Origin: Occultella aeris
GTDB taxonomy: Bacteria; Actinomycetota; Actinomycetes; Actinomycetales; Beutenbergiaceae
Length of the DNA stretch: 64,000 nt
NCBI RefSeq assembly: GCF_902703175.1
Contig: NZ_CACRYJ010000006.1
Span: 186,001 to 250,000 of the forward strand
Reading direction: 5' to 3'
A program made the translations under genes and the position numbers. The notes beneath the pieces are model-generated. The model worked only from the letters and a program-made list of their open reading frames with translations, ran no database searches and had not been told where the DNA came from. The first letter of the stretch is position 1. Each line of letters begins with the position of its first letter. Positions 49,780 to 59,020 of the stretch are shown here, in pieces.

Positions 49780-51171
49780 ATGTCCACGACCACACCGGAC
49801 CAGCAGGCCAAGCGCCGGCTCCGGCTCCCGTCCTTCAGTGCGCAGATCGTGATCGCTCTCGTCCTCGGCATCGGACTCGGCTGGCTCGCGCTGACCATCG
49901 GCCCGGTCGTCGACGCCGAGGGTGAAGAGACGCCGAACTGGCTCACCGAGACCCTCAGTACGATCGGTTCGTCGTTCGTGACCCTGCTGCGGGCCATCGT
50001 GCCGCCGCTGGTGTTCACCGCCATCGTGGCCTCCATCGCCAACCTGCGGAAGGTCACGAATGCGGCGCGGCTGGCCGGACAGACCCTGCTCTGGTTCGCC
50101 ATCACGGCGCTGATCTCCGTGGCCATCGGCATCGGCCTCGGCCTCGTGCTGCGGCCGGGTGAGAACACCTCGATCGGCGCCGACGCCGCGGAGGATCCGG
50201 GCCGGACCGGCAGCTGGCTCGACTTCCTCACCGGCCTGATCCCGGGCAATGTGCTCGGGCTCGGCGCCTCGGCCGGTGGCGACGGCTCGATCGCCGTCAA
50301 CTTCAACGTGCTTCAGATCGTGGTCGTCTCCCTCGTGGTCGGGCTCGCGGCGCTGCGCACCGGCAGCAAGGCCGAACCGTTCCTGGCCTTCAACGCCTCG
50401 GCGCTCGCGATCGTCCAGAAGGTGCTGTGGTGGATCATCCGCCTTGCCCCGCTCGGCACCCTCGGGCTCATCGGCCGTGCCATCGCGACCTACGGCTGGG
50501 ACCTGCTCGCCCCGCTCGGCACGTTCACCGTGGCGATCTACCTGGGCCTGGCGCTCGTACTGTTCGTTCTCTACCCGATCCTGCTGCGCGCCAACGGGCT
50601 GCCCGTGCTGCGCTACTTCCGCGGCGCCTGGCCGGCCATCCAGCTCGGGTTCGTCTCCCGCTCCTCGATCGGTACCCTGCCGGTCACCGAGCGCGTCACC
50701 GAGCGCAACCTCGGTGTGCCCCGCGAGTACGCGTCGTTCGCCGTGCCGCTCGGTGCGACCACGAAGATGGACGGCTGCGCGGCGATCTACCCAGCCATCG
50801 CGGCGATCTTCGTCGCGCAGTTCTACGGCATCGACCTCTCGGTCACGGACTACCTGCTCATCGCGTTCGTCTCCGTGGTCGGCTCGGCCGCGACCGCGGG
50901 CCTCACCGGTGCGCTGGTGATGCTCACCCTCACGCTGTCCACGCTCGGGCTGCCGCTCGCCGGTGTCGGACTGCTTCTCGCGATCGACCCGATCCTGGAC
51001 ATGGGCCGGACCGCGGTGAACGTCGCGGGCCAGGTCCTCGTGCCCACGATCGTCGCCAAGCGGGAGGGCATCCTCGACCTCGACCAGTACCACCGGGCGG
51101 ACGCCGAGGACCTGTTCACCGAGGACGACGACGTGGCGACCGCCGAGCCGGAGCTCGTCGGGTCCCGTTGA
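49780..51171 (+). CDS. Dicarboxylate/amino acid:cation symporter (DAACS/GltP family)
   Basis: 463 residues. Transport core of the glutamate-transporter homologues: TLLRAIVPPLVFTAIVASIAN, helical hairpin 1 near SRSSIGTLPVTERV (Ser-rich), TM7 motif GATTKMDGCAAIYPAIAAIF (the NMDGT equivalent), hairpin 2 VGSAATAGLTGALVMLTLTL and TM8 IDPILDMGRTAVNVAGQ with the substrate-binding Asp and Arg/Asn. Imports aspartate, glutamate or C4-dicarboxylates with Na+ or H+. ATG 49780 with AAAGG upstream. The 232 bp before it (49548-49779) hold no recognised feature. Confidence 0.92.
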   Translation: MSTTTPDQQAKRRLRLPSFSAQIVIALVLGIGLGWLALTIGPVVDAEGEETPNWLTETLSTIGSSFVTLLRAIVPPLVFTAIVASIANLRKVTNAARLAGQTLLWFAITALISVAIGIGLGLVLRPGENTSIGADAAEDPGRTGSWLDFLTGLIPGNVLGLGASAGGDGSIAVNFNVLQIVVVSLVVGLAALRTGSKAEPFLAFNASALAIVQKVLWWIIRLAPLGTLGLIGRAIATYGWDLLAPLGTFTVAIYLGLALVLFVLYPILLRANGLPVLRYFRGAWPAIQLGFVSRSSIGTLPVTERVTERNLGVPREYASFAVPLGATTKMDGCAAIYPAIAAIFVAQFYGIDLSVTDYLLIAFVSVVGSAATAGLTGALVMLTLTLSTLGLPLAGVGLLLAIDPILDMGRTAVNVAGQVLVPTIVAKREGILDLDQYHRADAEDLFTEDDDVATAEPELVGSR

Positions 51172-51177
51172 CCCTGC

Positions 51178-51213
51178 GTCGGGCCGGTCGGGTGAGGTCC
51201 CGACCGGCCCGAC
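51178..51213. terminator. Bidirectional hairpin terminator between convergent genes
   Basis: Perfect 15-bp stem (GTCGGGCCGGTCGGG / CCCGACCGGCCCGAC) with the 6-nt loop TGAGGT, placed 6 bp after the symporter stop and 7 bp before the end of the convergent gene. No T-run, as is common in actinobacteria. Confidence 0.8.
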
Positions 51214-51220
51214 CCGGGCT

Positions 51221-53914
51221 TCAGCCTCGGCCGGTGGCCAGTCGGCGGCGGGCGATCAGAGCCGCGCAGCCGAGCAGCACAGCGGCGAGCGCGCTGAGGG
51301 CGAGTCCCGCGACGCCGGGGTCGACGCCGGTCGCGGCCAGTCCCGCTCCGCCGGGTCCGGCGCCCGGGACGGTGAGCCCGCCGTCGGCTGCCACGATCTC
51401 CAGCTCGACCCAGCCCGTCAACGTGCCGTCCTCGGCCTGGACCACGATCCGGTGCTGACCCACCGCCGCGTCGCCGGGAATGGTCACCCGGAGGGTGTCA
51501 TCGGCGCTCACGGTCACAGTGCCAAGCAGCACCGGGTCCGAGAGCAGCCACACGTGCACGGTCGCACCGGCGGCGCCCGGAACGGTGAACGTCACCGTCT
51601 CGCCGGGTTCGGCCGTCTCGGGACCCGTGACTCCGCCGCGGGTCCCGTCGGTGAGCTCGTCCACGGACGGTGCCGTCGGGCCTGTCGGCTCGGGGTCCGT
51701 GGGGTCGGTCGGACCCGGCTCGCCCGGGCCGGCCGGCTCGCACGCGCCGCCGTCGGCCACCCGCAGGGAGACGCCGTCGTGCGCGGTGTCGGAGATCCAC
51801 AGGGTCGTCGGTGCGGCGTTCGGGTCGGCGGCGCACCACGCGAACGCGAGGCCCTCGTTGGTGAACGACGGGTTCATCCCGGTCGGCGCGTGGTGGTCCA
51901 CCCGCCAGGTGAGCACGCCGTCGTCGAAGGCGAACACGGAACTGCGGTTCTCGCACGCCTCGTCGCACAGCCCCCAGAGCTCGTTGCCCCCGGCGCGCCA
52001 GTCCAGACCCATCAGGACCGGCACCGACTCGGTCGTTGCCGTCGTCTGCAGCAGCGTCGTGGCGCCGTCCGCCTCGAGCACCACCACGTGCACCGCACCG
52101 GTCTGCTCCACGGCCACCGCGAAGATCCCGCCGAAGTGCTCGTCGTAGGCGGCCGGGTCGTAGATCGCGCCGGTGGCGTCCCGCACCCCGAGCGCGGTGG
52201 CGTCGGCGTCGGAGATCCACTCGATCCCCTCCAGGCCCGCGTTCGCGCCGAGCGCCCCCGTGACCGCTGTGAGGTTCCACTCGTGGGTGGTGCTGGTCGC
52301 GCCCTCGGCGCCCAGCTCGACTCGGAGCACCGACGGCCTGCTGGTGCCGCTAGCGGTGTTGTCGCGCTCGGTGGAGAGGAAGATCGCGCCGTCGCCGGCC
52401 ACGGTGATGCCCTCGGAGTCGGGCTGACCCGCGCCGCCGGGGTAGGTCGGGATCCAGGACTGCGCGACGGTGTACAAGCCACCGGCCACCTCGGGGGCGG
52501 CGAGCTCGAAGATCTCGCCGTTGTCATTGTTGACGGCGTAGACGGTGCCGTCGGCGGCGATGTCCAGGCCGGACATGTCCTCGCCCCAGGTGCCCGGGGC
52601 GACGGCGTCGCGGACGTCGTTCCCGAACGGCCACGGGGAGGCGACGACCTCGGGGCCGGGGATCTGCTCGCAGGCGTTCACGAGTTCGAAGGTGCCTTCG
52701 GAGGTGTCCCCGAACGGGCCGGTCAGGTCCGGGCACCGGCCGATGGTGGCCGGCGCATGCGTCTGCCAGGCCAGAGAGGCGACCACGGTCCCGGTCACGT
52801 CCCGCAGGGTGACGCTGTCCTCGCCGCCGAGGCCGAAGTGCGGTTCGGTGAGGATGCCGAGGTACCCGCCGGACTCGATGGTGCCCTCGAGGACGATCGG
52901 GTCGTGTGTCGGGTCGCCGTCGACGAGCGTCCAGCCGGTCAGGTCGACCGTCTGCGCCTGGTCGGTGTTCGCCAGTTCCACCCAGTCGCCACGCGCGTCA
53001 CCGTTCGACTCCACCTCGTTGATCACGACCGTGTGTGTCCGCTCCCGGGCCACGTTCGCCGATTCCCGGGTGGGCGCGGTGTCGGTGAACTCGCCGATGC
53101 CGTCCGGGATCCGGCCCTCGCTGACCGCGTGGTCGGTCCAGGCGTAGGAGTCCACCAGGCCGAGTCCGTCGGCCAGGTAGAGGCGGATCATGTCCGCGGC
53201 ACCGAGCCCGAAGCCGTCGTCGGTGACGTTCGTCTCGATCACGAGGAACTCACCGGGAGCGAGGTCGGTCCCGCCGGCGATCGGCAGGGCGCTCAGGTCG
53301 TCGTCGTCGCGCAGGATCCAGCCGGACAGCTCGACCGTCTCGGAGCCGGTGTTGACCAGCTCCACCCAGTCCTCGCCGCCGTCCGGGTCGTCGGACATGA
53401 CCTCGTTGACGGCGATCGTGGAGTCCGCGTCGTAGAAGGCCGGCGCCTCGCGCGCGAGGTTCGGCGCGCCCGGCGTCGGCTCGGTGTCGACGAACTCGCC
53501 GGTGCCGTCGGGCAGTCGGCCCTCGCTGAACGCATGGTCCGTCCACGCGTAGGAGTCGACGAGCGTGACGCCGTCCGCGGTGAACAGGCGGGCCTCGTCG
53601 GCACTGCCGAGACCGAAGCCGTCCGGCCCCTGGTCCGGTTCCACGACCAGGAACTCACCCGGTGCGATGGTGGCCTCCGGCAGCACCGCGCCGTGGGCGT
53701 CGTCGTTGTCGCGCAGGATCCAGCCCGAAACGGTGACCGGGTCCGACCCGACGTTCGTCAGCTCGACGAAGTCGGGCGCGTCGGTGCCGCTGTTCGAGGA
53801 CACCTCGTTGATGCGGATGTCGGTCTCGGCGGCCAGCGCCGGCGTGGGCGCCGCGATCACGGCGCCGAGGCCGAGGACGGCGGTCATGGCGAGGGTGAGA
53901 GGGATGGGACGCAC
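51221..53914 (-). CDS. Secreted lamin-tail-domain protein with esterase/phytase-like propeller and sortase anchor
   Basis: 897 residues. Signal peptide (hydrophobic core, cleavage near ALAAETD). Three lamin-tail (LTD) repeats at about 30-150, 165-285 and 295-405, each with INEV, WVELVN or DFVELTN and SGWILRDDDD-type motifs. A propeller-like domain from about 430 to 720 (VVASPWPFGNDVRDA, GTVYAVNNDNGE, DSEGITVAGDGAIFLSTERD) resembles the esterase-like/SdiA-regulated families. A Pro/Thr linker and an Ig-like domain follow. The C-terminus is LAATG, a hydrophobic helix and RRR, a class E sortase-type anchor. GTG 53914 with GGAG upstream. Surface protein; ligand unknown. Confidence 0.85.
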   Translation of the reverse strand: MRPIPLTLAMTAVLGLGAVIAAPTPALAAETDIRINEVSSNSGTDAPDFVELTNVGSDPVTVSGWILRDNDDAHGAVLPEATIAPGEFLVVEPDQGPDGFGLGSADEARLFTADGVTLVDSYAWTDHAFSEGRLPDGTGEFVDTEPTPGAPNLAREAPAFYDADSTIAVNEVMSDDPDGGEDWVELVNTGSETVELSGWILRDDDDLSALPIAGGTDLAPGEFLVIETNVTDDGFGLGAADMIRLYLADGLGLVDSYAWTDHAVSEGRIPDGIGEFTDTAPTRESANVARERTHTVVINEVESNGDARGDWVELANTDQAQTVDLTGWTLVDGDPTHDPIVLEGTIESGGYLGILTEPHFGLGGEDSVTLRDVTGTVVASLAWQTHAPATIGRCPDLTGPFGDTSEGTFELVNACEQIPGPEVVASPWPFGNDVRDAVAPGTWGEDMSGLDIAADGTVYAVNNDNGEIFELAAPEVAGGLYTVAQSWIPTYPGGAGQPDSEGITVAGDGAIFLSTERDNTASGTSRPSVLRVELGAEGATSTTHEWNLTAVTGALGANAGLEGIEWISDADATALGVRDATGAIYDPAAYDEHFGGIFAVAVEQTGAVHVVVLEADGATTLLQTTATTESVPVLMGLDWRAGGNELWGLCDEACENRSSVFAFDDGVLTWRVDHHAPTGMNPSFTNEGLAFAWCAADPNAAPTTLWISDTAHDGVSLRVADGGACEPAGPGEPGPTDPTDPEPTGPTAPSVDELTDGTRGGVTGPETAEPGETVTFTVPGAAGATVHVWLLSDPVLLGTVTVSADDTLRVTIPGDAAVGQHRIVVQAEDGTLTGWVELEIVAADGGLTVPGAGPGGAGLAATGVDPGVAGLALSALAAVLLGCAALIARRRLATGRG

Positions 53915-54027
53915 GGGGTCTCCTACCGGTCGGGGGCTGAGCCGATGGTCGTGGAAGCCGGCGAACGGGAGATGAACGCGGGGCAACGACTACCAGATGA
54001 CGGGCGGAACGGTCCGCCATCGCGCCG

Positions 54028-54033
54028 TAGGCT
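54028..54033 (+). promoter_or_regulatory. Leaderless -10 element (TAGGCT)
   Basis: TAGGCT ends 6 nt before GTG 54040, identical in sequence and spacing to the element before the CopD-CtaG gene at 15080. Confidence 0.6.
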
Positions 54034-54039
54034 TTGTCG

Positions 54040-55899
54040 GTGAGCAACCGAATCCCTCGGGTCCGTGCGTCCGAACTGGTCGGCCGGGGCTGGCTGAACA
54101 CCGGCGGGCACGAGATCTCCCTCGCGGACCTGCGCGGCAAGATCGTCATCCTGGACTTCTGGACCTTCTGCTGCATCAACTGCCTGCATGTCCTGGACGA
54201 GCTGCGCGAGCTCGAGGAACGGCACCGGGACACCGTGGTGATCGTCGGCGTGCACTCGCCGAAATTCGTGCACGAAGCGGACCCGGACGCGCTCGTTGCC
54301 GCCGTGGAGCGGTACGGCGTGGCCCACCCGGTGCTCGACGACCCCGAACTCGTGACGTGGTCCGCCTACACCGCACGCGCCTGGCCGACGCTCGTCGTGA
54401 TCGACCCGGAGGGCTACATCGTCGCGCAGATGGCGGGGGAGGGGCACGCCACGAGCTTGGAGGTCCTCATCCGCGAGTTGATCGCCGAGCACGACGCGAA
54501 GGGCACCCTGCACGCCGGCGACGGCCTCTACGTGGCGCCCGCTGCGCCGTCGGGCACGATGCGCTTCCCCGCCAAGGTGATCGAGCTGCCCGGCGGCAAC
54601 CTGCTCGTTGCGGACGCCGGCCATCACAGCCTGGCCGAGCTCGAGCCCGACGGCGAGACCTTGGTCCGCAGGATCGGTTCCGGTGAGCGGGGTGCGGCCG
54701 ACGGCGCCGCGCACGTCGCCCAGTTCAACGAGCCGAACGGCCTGTGCCTGGTCCCGGACGAACTGCGCGCGTGGCAGGACTTCGACGTGCTCGTCGCCGA
54801 CACGGTCAACCACCTGCTCCGCGGCGTGCGGCTCTCCGACGGGCACGTCACCACGGTCGCCGGCTCCGGGCGTCCCTACCGCGTCGGTGCCCCGGACAAC
54901 GTCGACGAGCCCCACGACGGCGTCTCCGGCGCCAGGCTGCCGAACCTCTCCTCGCCCTGGGACGTGGCCTGGGTGCCGCGCATCGGTGGCTTCCTCGTGG
55001 CCATGGCGGGCACCCACACGCTCTGGGAGTTCGACGACAAGCAGGATCAGATCAGTCACGTCGGCGGCACCATGAACGAAGGGCTCGTGAACGGTGAGAT
55101 CCGGCAGGCCTGGTTCGCGCAGCCGTCCGGCCTCGCGCCCGACGACGACGGCCGGGTCTGGATCGCGGACGCGGAGACCTCCGCGCTACGGCTCGTGCAC
55201 TTCAGCGGCGGCTTCGACGCGGACGTGAGCACCGCCGTCGGGCAGGGTCTGTTCGAGTTCGGCCACGTCGACGGGCCGGCGGTCGACGCGCTGCTGCAAC
55301 ACCCGCTCGACGTGTGCGTGCTGCCCGACTCATCCGTCGCGATCGCCGACACCTACAACGGCGCGGTGCGCCGCTACGACCCCGCGACCAAGCAGGTCAC
55401 CACGCTCGCGCGCGACCTCGCCGAGCCGTCGGGACTGCTCGTGGTCGACGGCGGGGCGCACCTTCTCGTGGTCGAGTCCACCGCGCACCGCCTCACCCGG
55501 GTGCCGCTCGGGGACGCCGGAAGGGCGCACGACGGCGGGGCGCACCGCACGCAGCGGCCGGTCACCGAGGTAGGGCCTCACCTCGAGCTCTCGGTGAGGT
55601 TCACCCCGGCGCCCGGGCAGAAGCTGGACGACCGGTTCGGGCCGTCCACGCAGGTCAGCGTGTCCGCGACGCCGACCTCGCTGCTGCGCGAAGGGGTCGG
55701 GACCGCCACGGACCTGACCCGCACGCTCACGCTCGGGCCCGGTGAGGGCGTGCTGCACGTGAGTGCCCGGGCCGCGTCCTGCGACGCCGACCCGGCCGTG
55801 GAGTTCCCCGCGTGCCATCTGGCCCAGCAGGACTGGGGGATCCCGGTGCGGGTGGGGGCCGACGGCGTCGCGGAGCTGAGTCTGCCTCTGTTCGGCTGA
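54040..55899 (+). CDS. Thioredoxin-like/NHL-repeat protein (NHLRC2-like)
   Basis: 619 residues. Thioredoxin domain 1-150 with the NHLRC2-type active site FCCINCLHV (C45-I-N-C48, extra C44). A beta-propeller of NHL repeats follows (KVIELPGGNLLVADAGHHSLAEL; QFNEPNGLCLVPD; NLSSPWDVAWVP; FAQPSGLAPDDDGRVWIAD; HPLDVCVLPDSSVAIADTYN) and then a small beta domain. Cytosolic. The fold is shared with human NHLRC2, whose function is poorly known; a redox role is likely. Start GTG 54040 is fixed by the leaderless promoter. Confidence 0.9.
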   Translation: MSNRIPRVRASELVGRGWLNTGGHEISLADLRGKIVILDFWTFCCINCLHVLDELRELEERHRDTVVIVGVHSPKFVHEADPDALVAAVERYGVAHPVLDDPELVTWSAYTARAWPTLVVIDPEGYIVAQMAGEGHATSLEVLIRELIAEHDAKGTLHAGDGLYVAPAAPSGTMRFPAKVIELPGGNLLVADAGHHSLAELEPDGETLVRRIGSGERGAADGAAHVAQFNEPNGLCLVPDELRAWQDFDVLVADTVNHLLRGVRLSDGHVTTVAGSGRPYRVGAPDNVDEPHDGVSGARLPNLSSPWDVAWVPRIGGFLVAMAGTHTLWEFDDKQDQISHVGGTMNEGLVNGEIRQAWFAQPSGLAPDDDGRVWIADAETSALRLVHFSGGFDADVSTAVGQGLFEFGHVDGPAVDALLQHPLDVCVLPDSSVAIADTYNGAVRRYDPATKQVTTLARDLAEPSGLLVVDGGAHLLVVESTAHRLTRVPLGDAGRAHDGGAHRTQRPVTEVGPHLELSVRFTPAPGQKLDDRFGPSTQVSVSATPTSLLREGVGTATDLTRTLTLGPGEGVLHVSARAASCDADPAVEFPACHLAQQDWGIPVRVGADGVAELSLPLFG

Positions 55900-55921
55900 G
55901 ACCCGCTCCGTCTGCTCGGCG

Positions 55922-56626
55922 CTACTCGGCCGTGCGTTCGCCGGCCGGGTGCAGCCGGCCGAGCCCGTCGAACACTGCGGCGTTCAGGTCGAATGCCAGG
56001 CGCGCCTCGGCGACCAGGCGCTCGCGGTCCGCGCCGGTCAGCGGAAGGGCGTCCATCGCGGCCCGGTAGCGTTCCTTGAACGGCGGGATCTTCTCGATCC
56101 GCTCGAAGGTGTAGAAGGCCAGACCGTCCTCGGCGAGCCCGTAGTGGCGCTGCATCATTCGCTTGATCACCTGGCCGCCGGAGAGGTCGCCGAGGTAGCG
56201 GGTGTAGGCGTGCGCGAGGTAGGCGACAACGTCGTCACCGATCTCGTTGAGCCGGTCGACGTAGTGAAGCGTCTGGGGCAGAACCGTGATCGGATCCCGG
56301 GGGTCAGGGCCGATCATGCCGATCATGGCGGCGAGGGCCGCCAGGTCCGTGGCCAGGGCGTCGCCGCGACGAAGCTCGTCGAAGACCAGGCCGGCGCCCG
56401 CGGGATTCCGGCGGATCCGGTCCCCCGCGGCCTCGAGCGCCGCATAGATCGCGGCGTGCTGGGTCACCAGGGCCGCGAACGCCCTCACGTCGAGGTGGCC
56501 GCCCATGAGGTTCTGGACGAAGCCGGTGGACTCGGCGCGTTCGTGCACATCCCGGGTGGCCGAGCGCAGGAGCAGGCTTGCCGGCTCGTCGAGGTCGGTG
56601 GCGGGCTGCGTGGGGCTGAGGGTCAT
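55922..56626 (-). CDS. hmuO: Heme oxygenase (biliverdin-producing)
   Basis: 234 residues, HmuO/HO-1 family. Proximal heme ligand H28 in RSATRDVHERAE, distal helix YLGDLSGGQVIKRM with the flexible glycines, FYTFERI substrate-contact segment and RLVAEARLAFDLN near the C-terminus. Opens heme to biliverdin, CO and iron, releasing iron for growth. An IdeR/DtxR box lies 47 bp upstream. No heme ABC transporter is adjacent. Confidence 0.95.
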   Translation of the reverse strand: MTLSPTQPATDLDEPASLLLRSATRDVHERAESTGFVQNLMGGHLDVRAFAALVTQHAAIYAALEAAGDRIRRNPAGAGLVFDELRRGDALATDLAALAAMIGMIGPDPRDPITVLPQTLHYVDRLNEIGDDVVAYLAHAYTRYLGDLSGGQVIKRMMQRHYGLAEDGLAFYTFERIEKIPPFKERYRAAMDALPLTGADRERLVAEARLAFDLNAAVFDGLGRLHPAGERTAE

Positions 56627-56672
56627 GATCGGGGCAACTTTCGCGACGGAGTGTCATGAAGATGGCCCCAAC

Positions 56673-56691
56673 ATAGGTGAGGATTACCTAA
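56673..56691. promoter_or_regulatory. IdeR/DtxR iron box
   Basis: Minus-strand TTAGGTAATCCTCACCTAT matches the 19-bp consensus TTAGGTTAGGCTAACCTAA at 13 or 14 positions, including both outer half-sites. It sits just upstream of the heme oxygenase, predicting repression in iron-rich cells. Confidence 0.85.
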
Positions 56692-56720
56692 GTATGCAAG
56701 CCCGGCGCATTGGTAGGCAA

Positions 56721-57473
56721 TCAGTCCGGGTCGCCGACCCGGGTGAGCAGGTACCTGCCGACCATGCCCACCGATCCCGCGAGCGAATCCAGGTACGCCT
56801 CCTCCACGGACCCGGAGCCGCGTAGTTCCCAGAGCACCTCGGCGTTCGTCCAGGCCGCCTCGCGCGCCTTCGCGATGCTCCACGTGGCGATCAGGTTCGC
56901 GACGGGCGCGAACCGCCGGTCCGCCTCCAGGGCGAGGCCGCTCAGGAAGGACTGGCGGACCTCCTCCTGCACCGTGGCCAGGACGTCGGTGACGCGCCGG
57001 TAGTCGGCCCGCACGCCCGGGCTGTCCGGGTGGAGCCCGAGCTGGCGGCAGGTGCGCACCACGGCAGGGCCGAGGTCGTGGTTGATGTGGGCGTTCATCC
57101 CGGCAAGGGCGAACTGGATGGGCGCACGGCCGGGGTCGGCGCGGCAGGCGAACACCGGCGCCCAGGCCCGGTTCGGTGTCGACGCGGTCACGGCCTCGAG
57201 GTAGTACCCGGCGAACACGACGTCGAGCCGGGTGAGGAACTCGCGGTCGGCGAAGCGGCCCGCGCGGAGCTCGTCTCCGACGAGCTCGGTGACACGTCGG
57301 TACATGTCGTGGAACGCGCCGACGCCGTCGCCCACGGCGAAACCGGACGAGACCAGATCCAGGTGCAGGAGCAGGGACGCGATGTCCGGGTGCTGCCCGG
57401 CGGGCACAGGTTCGCGGCGCCGGCGGAGCAGACGATCCTTCGCGGCGCCGACCAGGTCGGAGAACCAGCCCAT
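56721..57473 (-). CDS. DUF5995 family protein
   Basis: 250 residues, cytosolic, predicted all-helical. Family motifs FHDMYRRVTELVGDEL, RLDVVFAGYYLEAV and FALAGMNAHINHDLG (paired His, possible metal or haem-like site). Function unknown. Start ATG 57473 with leaderless -10 TAGCGT (57481-57486) 7 nt upstream. It precedes the heme oxygenase on the same strand but the iron box separates them. Confidence 0.82.
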   Translation of the reverse strand: MGWFSDLVGAAKDRLLRRRREPVPAGQHPDIASLLLHLDLVSSGFAVGDGVGAFHDMYRRVTELVGDELRAGRFADREFLTRLDVVFAGYYLEAVTASTPNRAWAPVFACRADPGRAPIQFALAGMNAHINHDLGPAVVRTCRQLGLHPDSPGVRADYRRVTDVLATVQEEVRQSFLSGLALEADRRFAPVANLIATWSIAKAREAAWTNAEVLWELRGSGSVEEAYLDSLAGSVGMVGRYLLTRVGDPD

Positions 57474-57480
57474 GGACCAG

Positions 57481-57486
57481 ACGCTA
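57481..57486 (-). promoter_or_regulatory. Leaderless -10 element (TAGCGT, minus strand)
   Basis: TAGCGT ends 7 nt before ATG 57473 of the DUF5995 gene. Confidence 0.55.
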
Positions 57487-57518
57487 GACCCGGGCGGCCG
57501 GTCCGGTCCGGCGAAAAC

Positions 57519-58142
57519 TCAGGCGGGTTGGAGGGCGTCCTCGGGCATGCCGACCGCGCGCAGCACGAACGACTCCGTGGCGGTGATCGCCCGCTCGCGC
57601 TCGGGTCCTGAGTCGGGGAAGGTGCGCCCGGACAGGCAGGAGTTGATCAGCGGAACGACGGCGGAGACGTCCTGGTCGGGCAGGGTGTCGTCGGCGATCC
57701 CGGCCTGGAGGATCCGGCCGAGCAGTGACTCGACCTGCTTCACGTGCTCGCGCAGGCGCATCCCGGTCTCGTGCGAGACCACCGACCGAAGGTCCGGCCC
57801 CGGCGCGAGGTGGTAGACGCGCTTGAGGTTGATCTGCTCACGGACGTAGACCCGCAACTGTTCCTGGGGGTCGGCCACCTGCGCGAGCGCCGCGGTCAAC
57901 TCGGCCACGAAGTGGGAGGTCTCGTGCTCGATGAAAGCGATCAGCAGCGATTCCTTGTCCGGGAAGTGGTTGTAGACCGAGGTCCGGCCGACACCGGCCG
58001 CCGCGGCGATGTCCGCCAGGCTCACCGAATCGAACCCCGACTCCGCCATGAGCTGCGACAGTGCAGCGAAGAGCTTGTTGCGCACGTGCGCGCGGTGTTC
58101 GGCGAGGGTGGATCCGATGATCTTTGGCACGCTCAGCATCAT
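57519..58142 (-). CDS. TetR-family transcriptional regulator
   Basis: 207 residues. N-terminal TetR helix-turn-helix (RNKLFAALSQLMAESGFDSVSLADIAAAAGVGRTSVYNHFPDKESLLIAFIEHE), then an all-helical ligand domain. The start is ATG 58142 or the adjacent ATG 58139. It lies 45 bp upstream of the DUF5995 gene on the same strand, which it may control. The perfect 8-bp CACCGGTG at about 58155 upstream could be part of its operator. Confidence 0.9.
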   Translation of the reverse strand: MMLSVPKIIGSTLAEHRAHVRNKLFAALSQLMAESGFDSVSLADIAAAAGVGRTSVYNHFPDKESLLIAFIEHETSHFVAELTAALAQVADPQEQLRVYVREQINLKRVYHLAPGPDLRSVVSHETGMRLREHVKQVESLLGRILQAGIADDTLPDQDVSAVVPLINSCLSGRTFPDSGPERERAITATESFVLRAVGMPEDALQPA

Positions 58143-58216
58143 GCCACTTCGTGACACCGGTGCCCAATCGGTCGTGAAAACGGCCTCTCGGCCGAGCTGG
58201 AGATGCACCAGGGGCG

Positions 58217-58675
58217 TCAGTCCACGCTGTCGAGCCGGGCGATCCCGTCGCTGACCTCCTGGACGGCACGCACGATCGGGAGGTCCAGCTCCAGCCAGTC
58301 CACCGAGTCGAGTTCGGTCAGTGCGAGCCATCGGAGTTCGTCGTGGTCCGCGAGGGGGGCGGGGTCGCCGTCGGTGATCCGCGCAAGCCAGACGCGCATC
58401 CGGTGGCCGTGCAGGATCGGCCAGTCCGTGCCGGCGGACCCCGCCGGGCCCGGGACGGCGGCGCCGATCGCGACCTCAACACCGAGCTCCTCGCGCAGTT
58501 CCCGGCGCAGGGCGTCCAGGTCATCCTCGCCCGGCTCGACCTTCCCGCCCGGAAACTCCCACCGGCCGGCGAGCGATTTCGGTGCGCTTCGCCGGGCCGC
58601 GAGGAGGCGGGTCGGGACATCGAGGTCGTCGAGGATCGCGGCGGCGACCACGAGGGAGCGAGGGGCTGGCGTCAT
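58217..58675 (-). CDS. Nudix (MutT-like) hydrolase
   Basis: 152 residues. Complete Nudix box GKVEPGEDDLDALRRELREELGVE (about 44-67) preceded by RRSAPKSLAGRWEFPG, typical of MutT-type 8-oxo-dGTP or related nucleotide hydrolases. Start ATG 58675 with leaderless -10 TACGAT (58682-58687) 6 nt upstream. It borders the gene-free DnaA-box region. Confidence 0.9.
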   Translation of the reverse strand: MTPAPRSLVVAAAILDDLDVPTRLLAARRSAPKSLAGRWEFPGGKVEPGEDDLDALRRELREELGVEVAIGAAVPGPAGSAGTDWPILHGHRMRVWLARITDGDPAPLADHDELRWLALTELDSVDWLELDLPIVRAVQEVSDGIARLDSVD

Positions 58676-58681
58676 GGGTCC

Positions 58682-58687
58682 ATCGTA
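58682..58687 (-). promoter_or_regulatory. Leaderless -10 element (TACGAT, minus strand)
   Basis: TACGAT on the minus strand ends 6 nt before ATG 58675 of the Nudix gene. Confidence 0.5.
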
Positions 58688-58931
58688 TCGACCGCGCTAT
58701 CCACAGACCTTGTGCACAGATGTGTGTATCGCCGACGTTTACGCAGGTGACGCTTGTGGAGCCAGCGCGCAACGCACCGGAAACGCGTGGGTGACGAGAG
58801 GGTGACCAGACGGTGACGGACGGGTCGTTCTGCGGTGGCGGCGTCGATCACGGTGGTCCGGTCGAACGGGTTGGGAGGTCGGTGCTCGGGGAACTCGGAG
58901 GTGCGCCACGACGCCCGGCCAGGACACGGAC

Positions 58932-59020
58932 TTATCCACAAATTTGTTCCACAGCTGTGTGCACAACTGACGAATCCGCAGGTGAACCTGTGGAGCAACC
59001 TGTGGGTCAACTGGGGATAA
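58932..59020. other. Phased cluster of DnaA-box-like 9-mers
   Basis: Six boxes in 89 bp: TTATCCACA 58932 (perfect), TGTTCCACA 58945, TGTGCACAA 58958 (reverse of TTGTGCACA), TGTGGAGCA 58989, TGTGGGTCA 59001 and TGGGGATAA 59012 (all reverse). Offsets are 13, 13, 31, 12 and 11 bp, close to one or three helical turns, as in DnaA-binding arrays. The array ends in the A-rich run ATAAAAGAAA, which could unwind. Only two of the 9-mers are within one mismatch of TTATCCACA. Confidence 0.5.

Noticed and set aside
51452-54043. 863-codon open frame on the plus strand
   Set aside because: It mirrors the lamin-tail gene on the other strand and has shadow composition (Arg/Gly/Val runs) without any domain.
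58932-59020. Chromosomal oriC
   Set aside because: dnaA, dnaN and rpmH, the normal neighbours in actinobacteria, are absent; kept only as a DnaA-box cluster.
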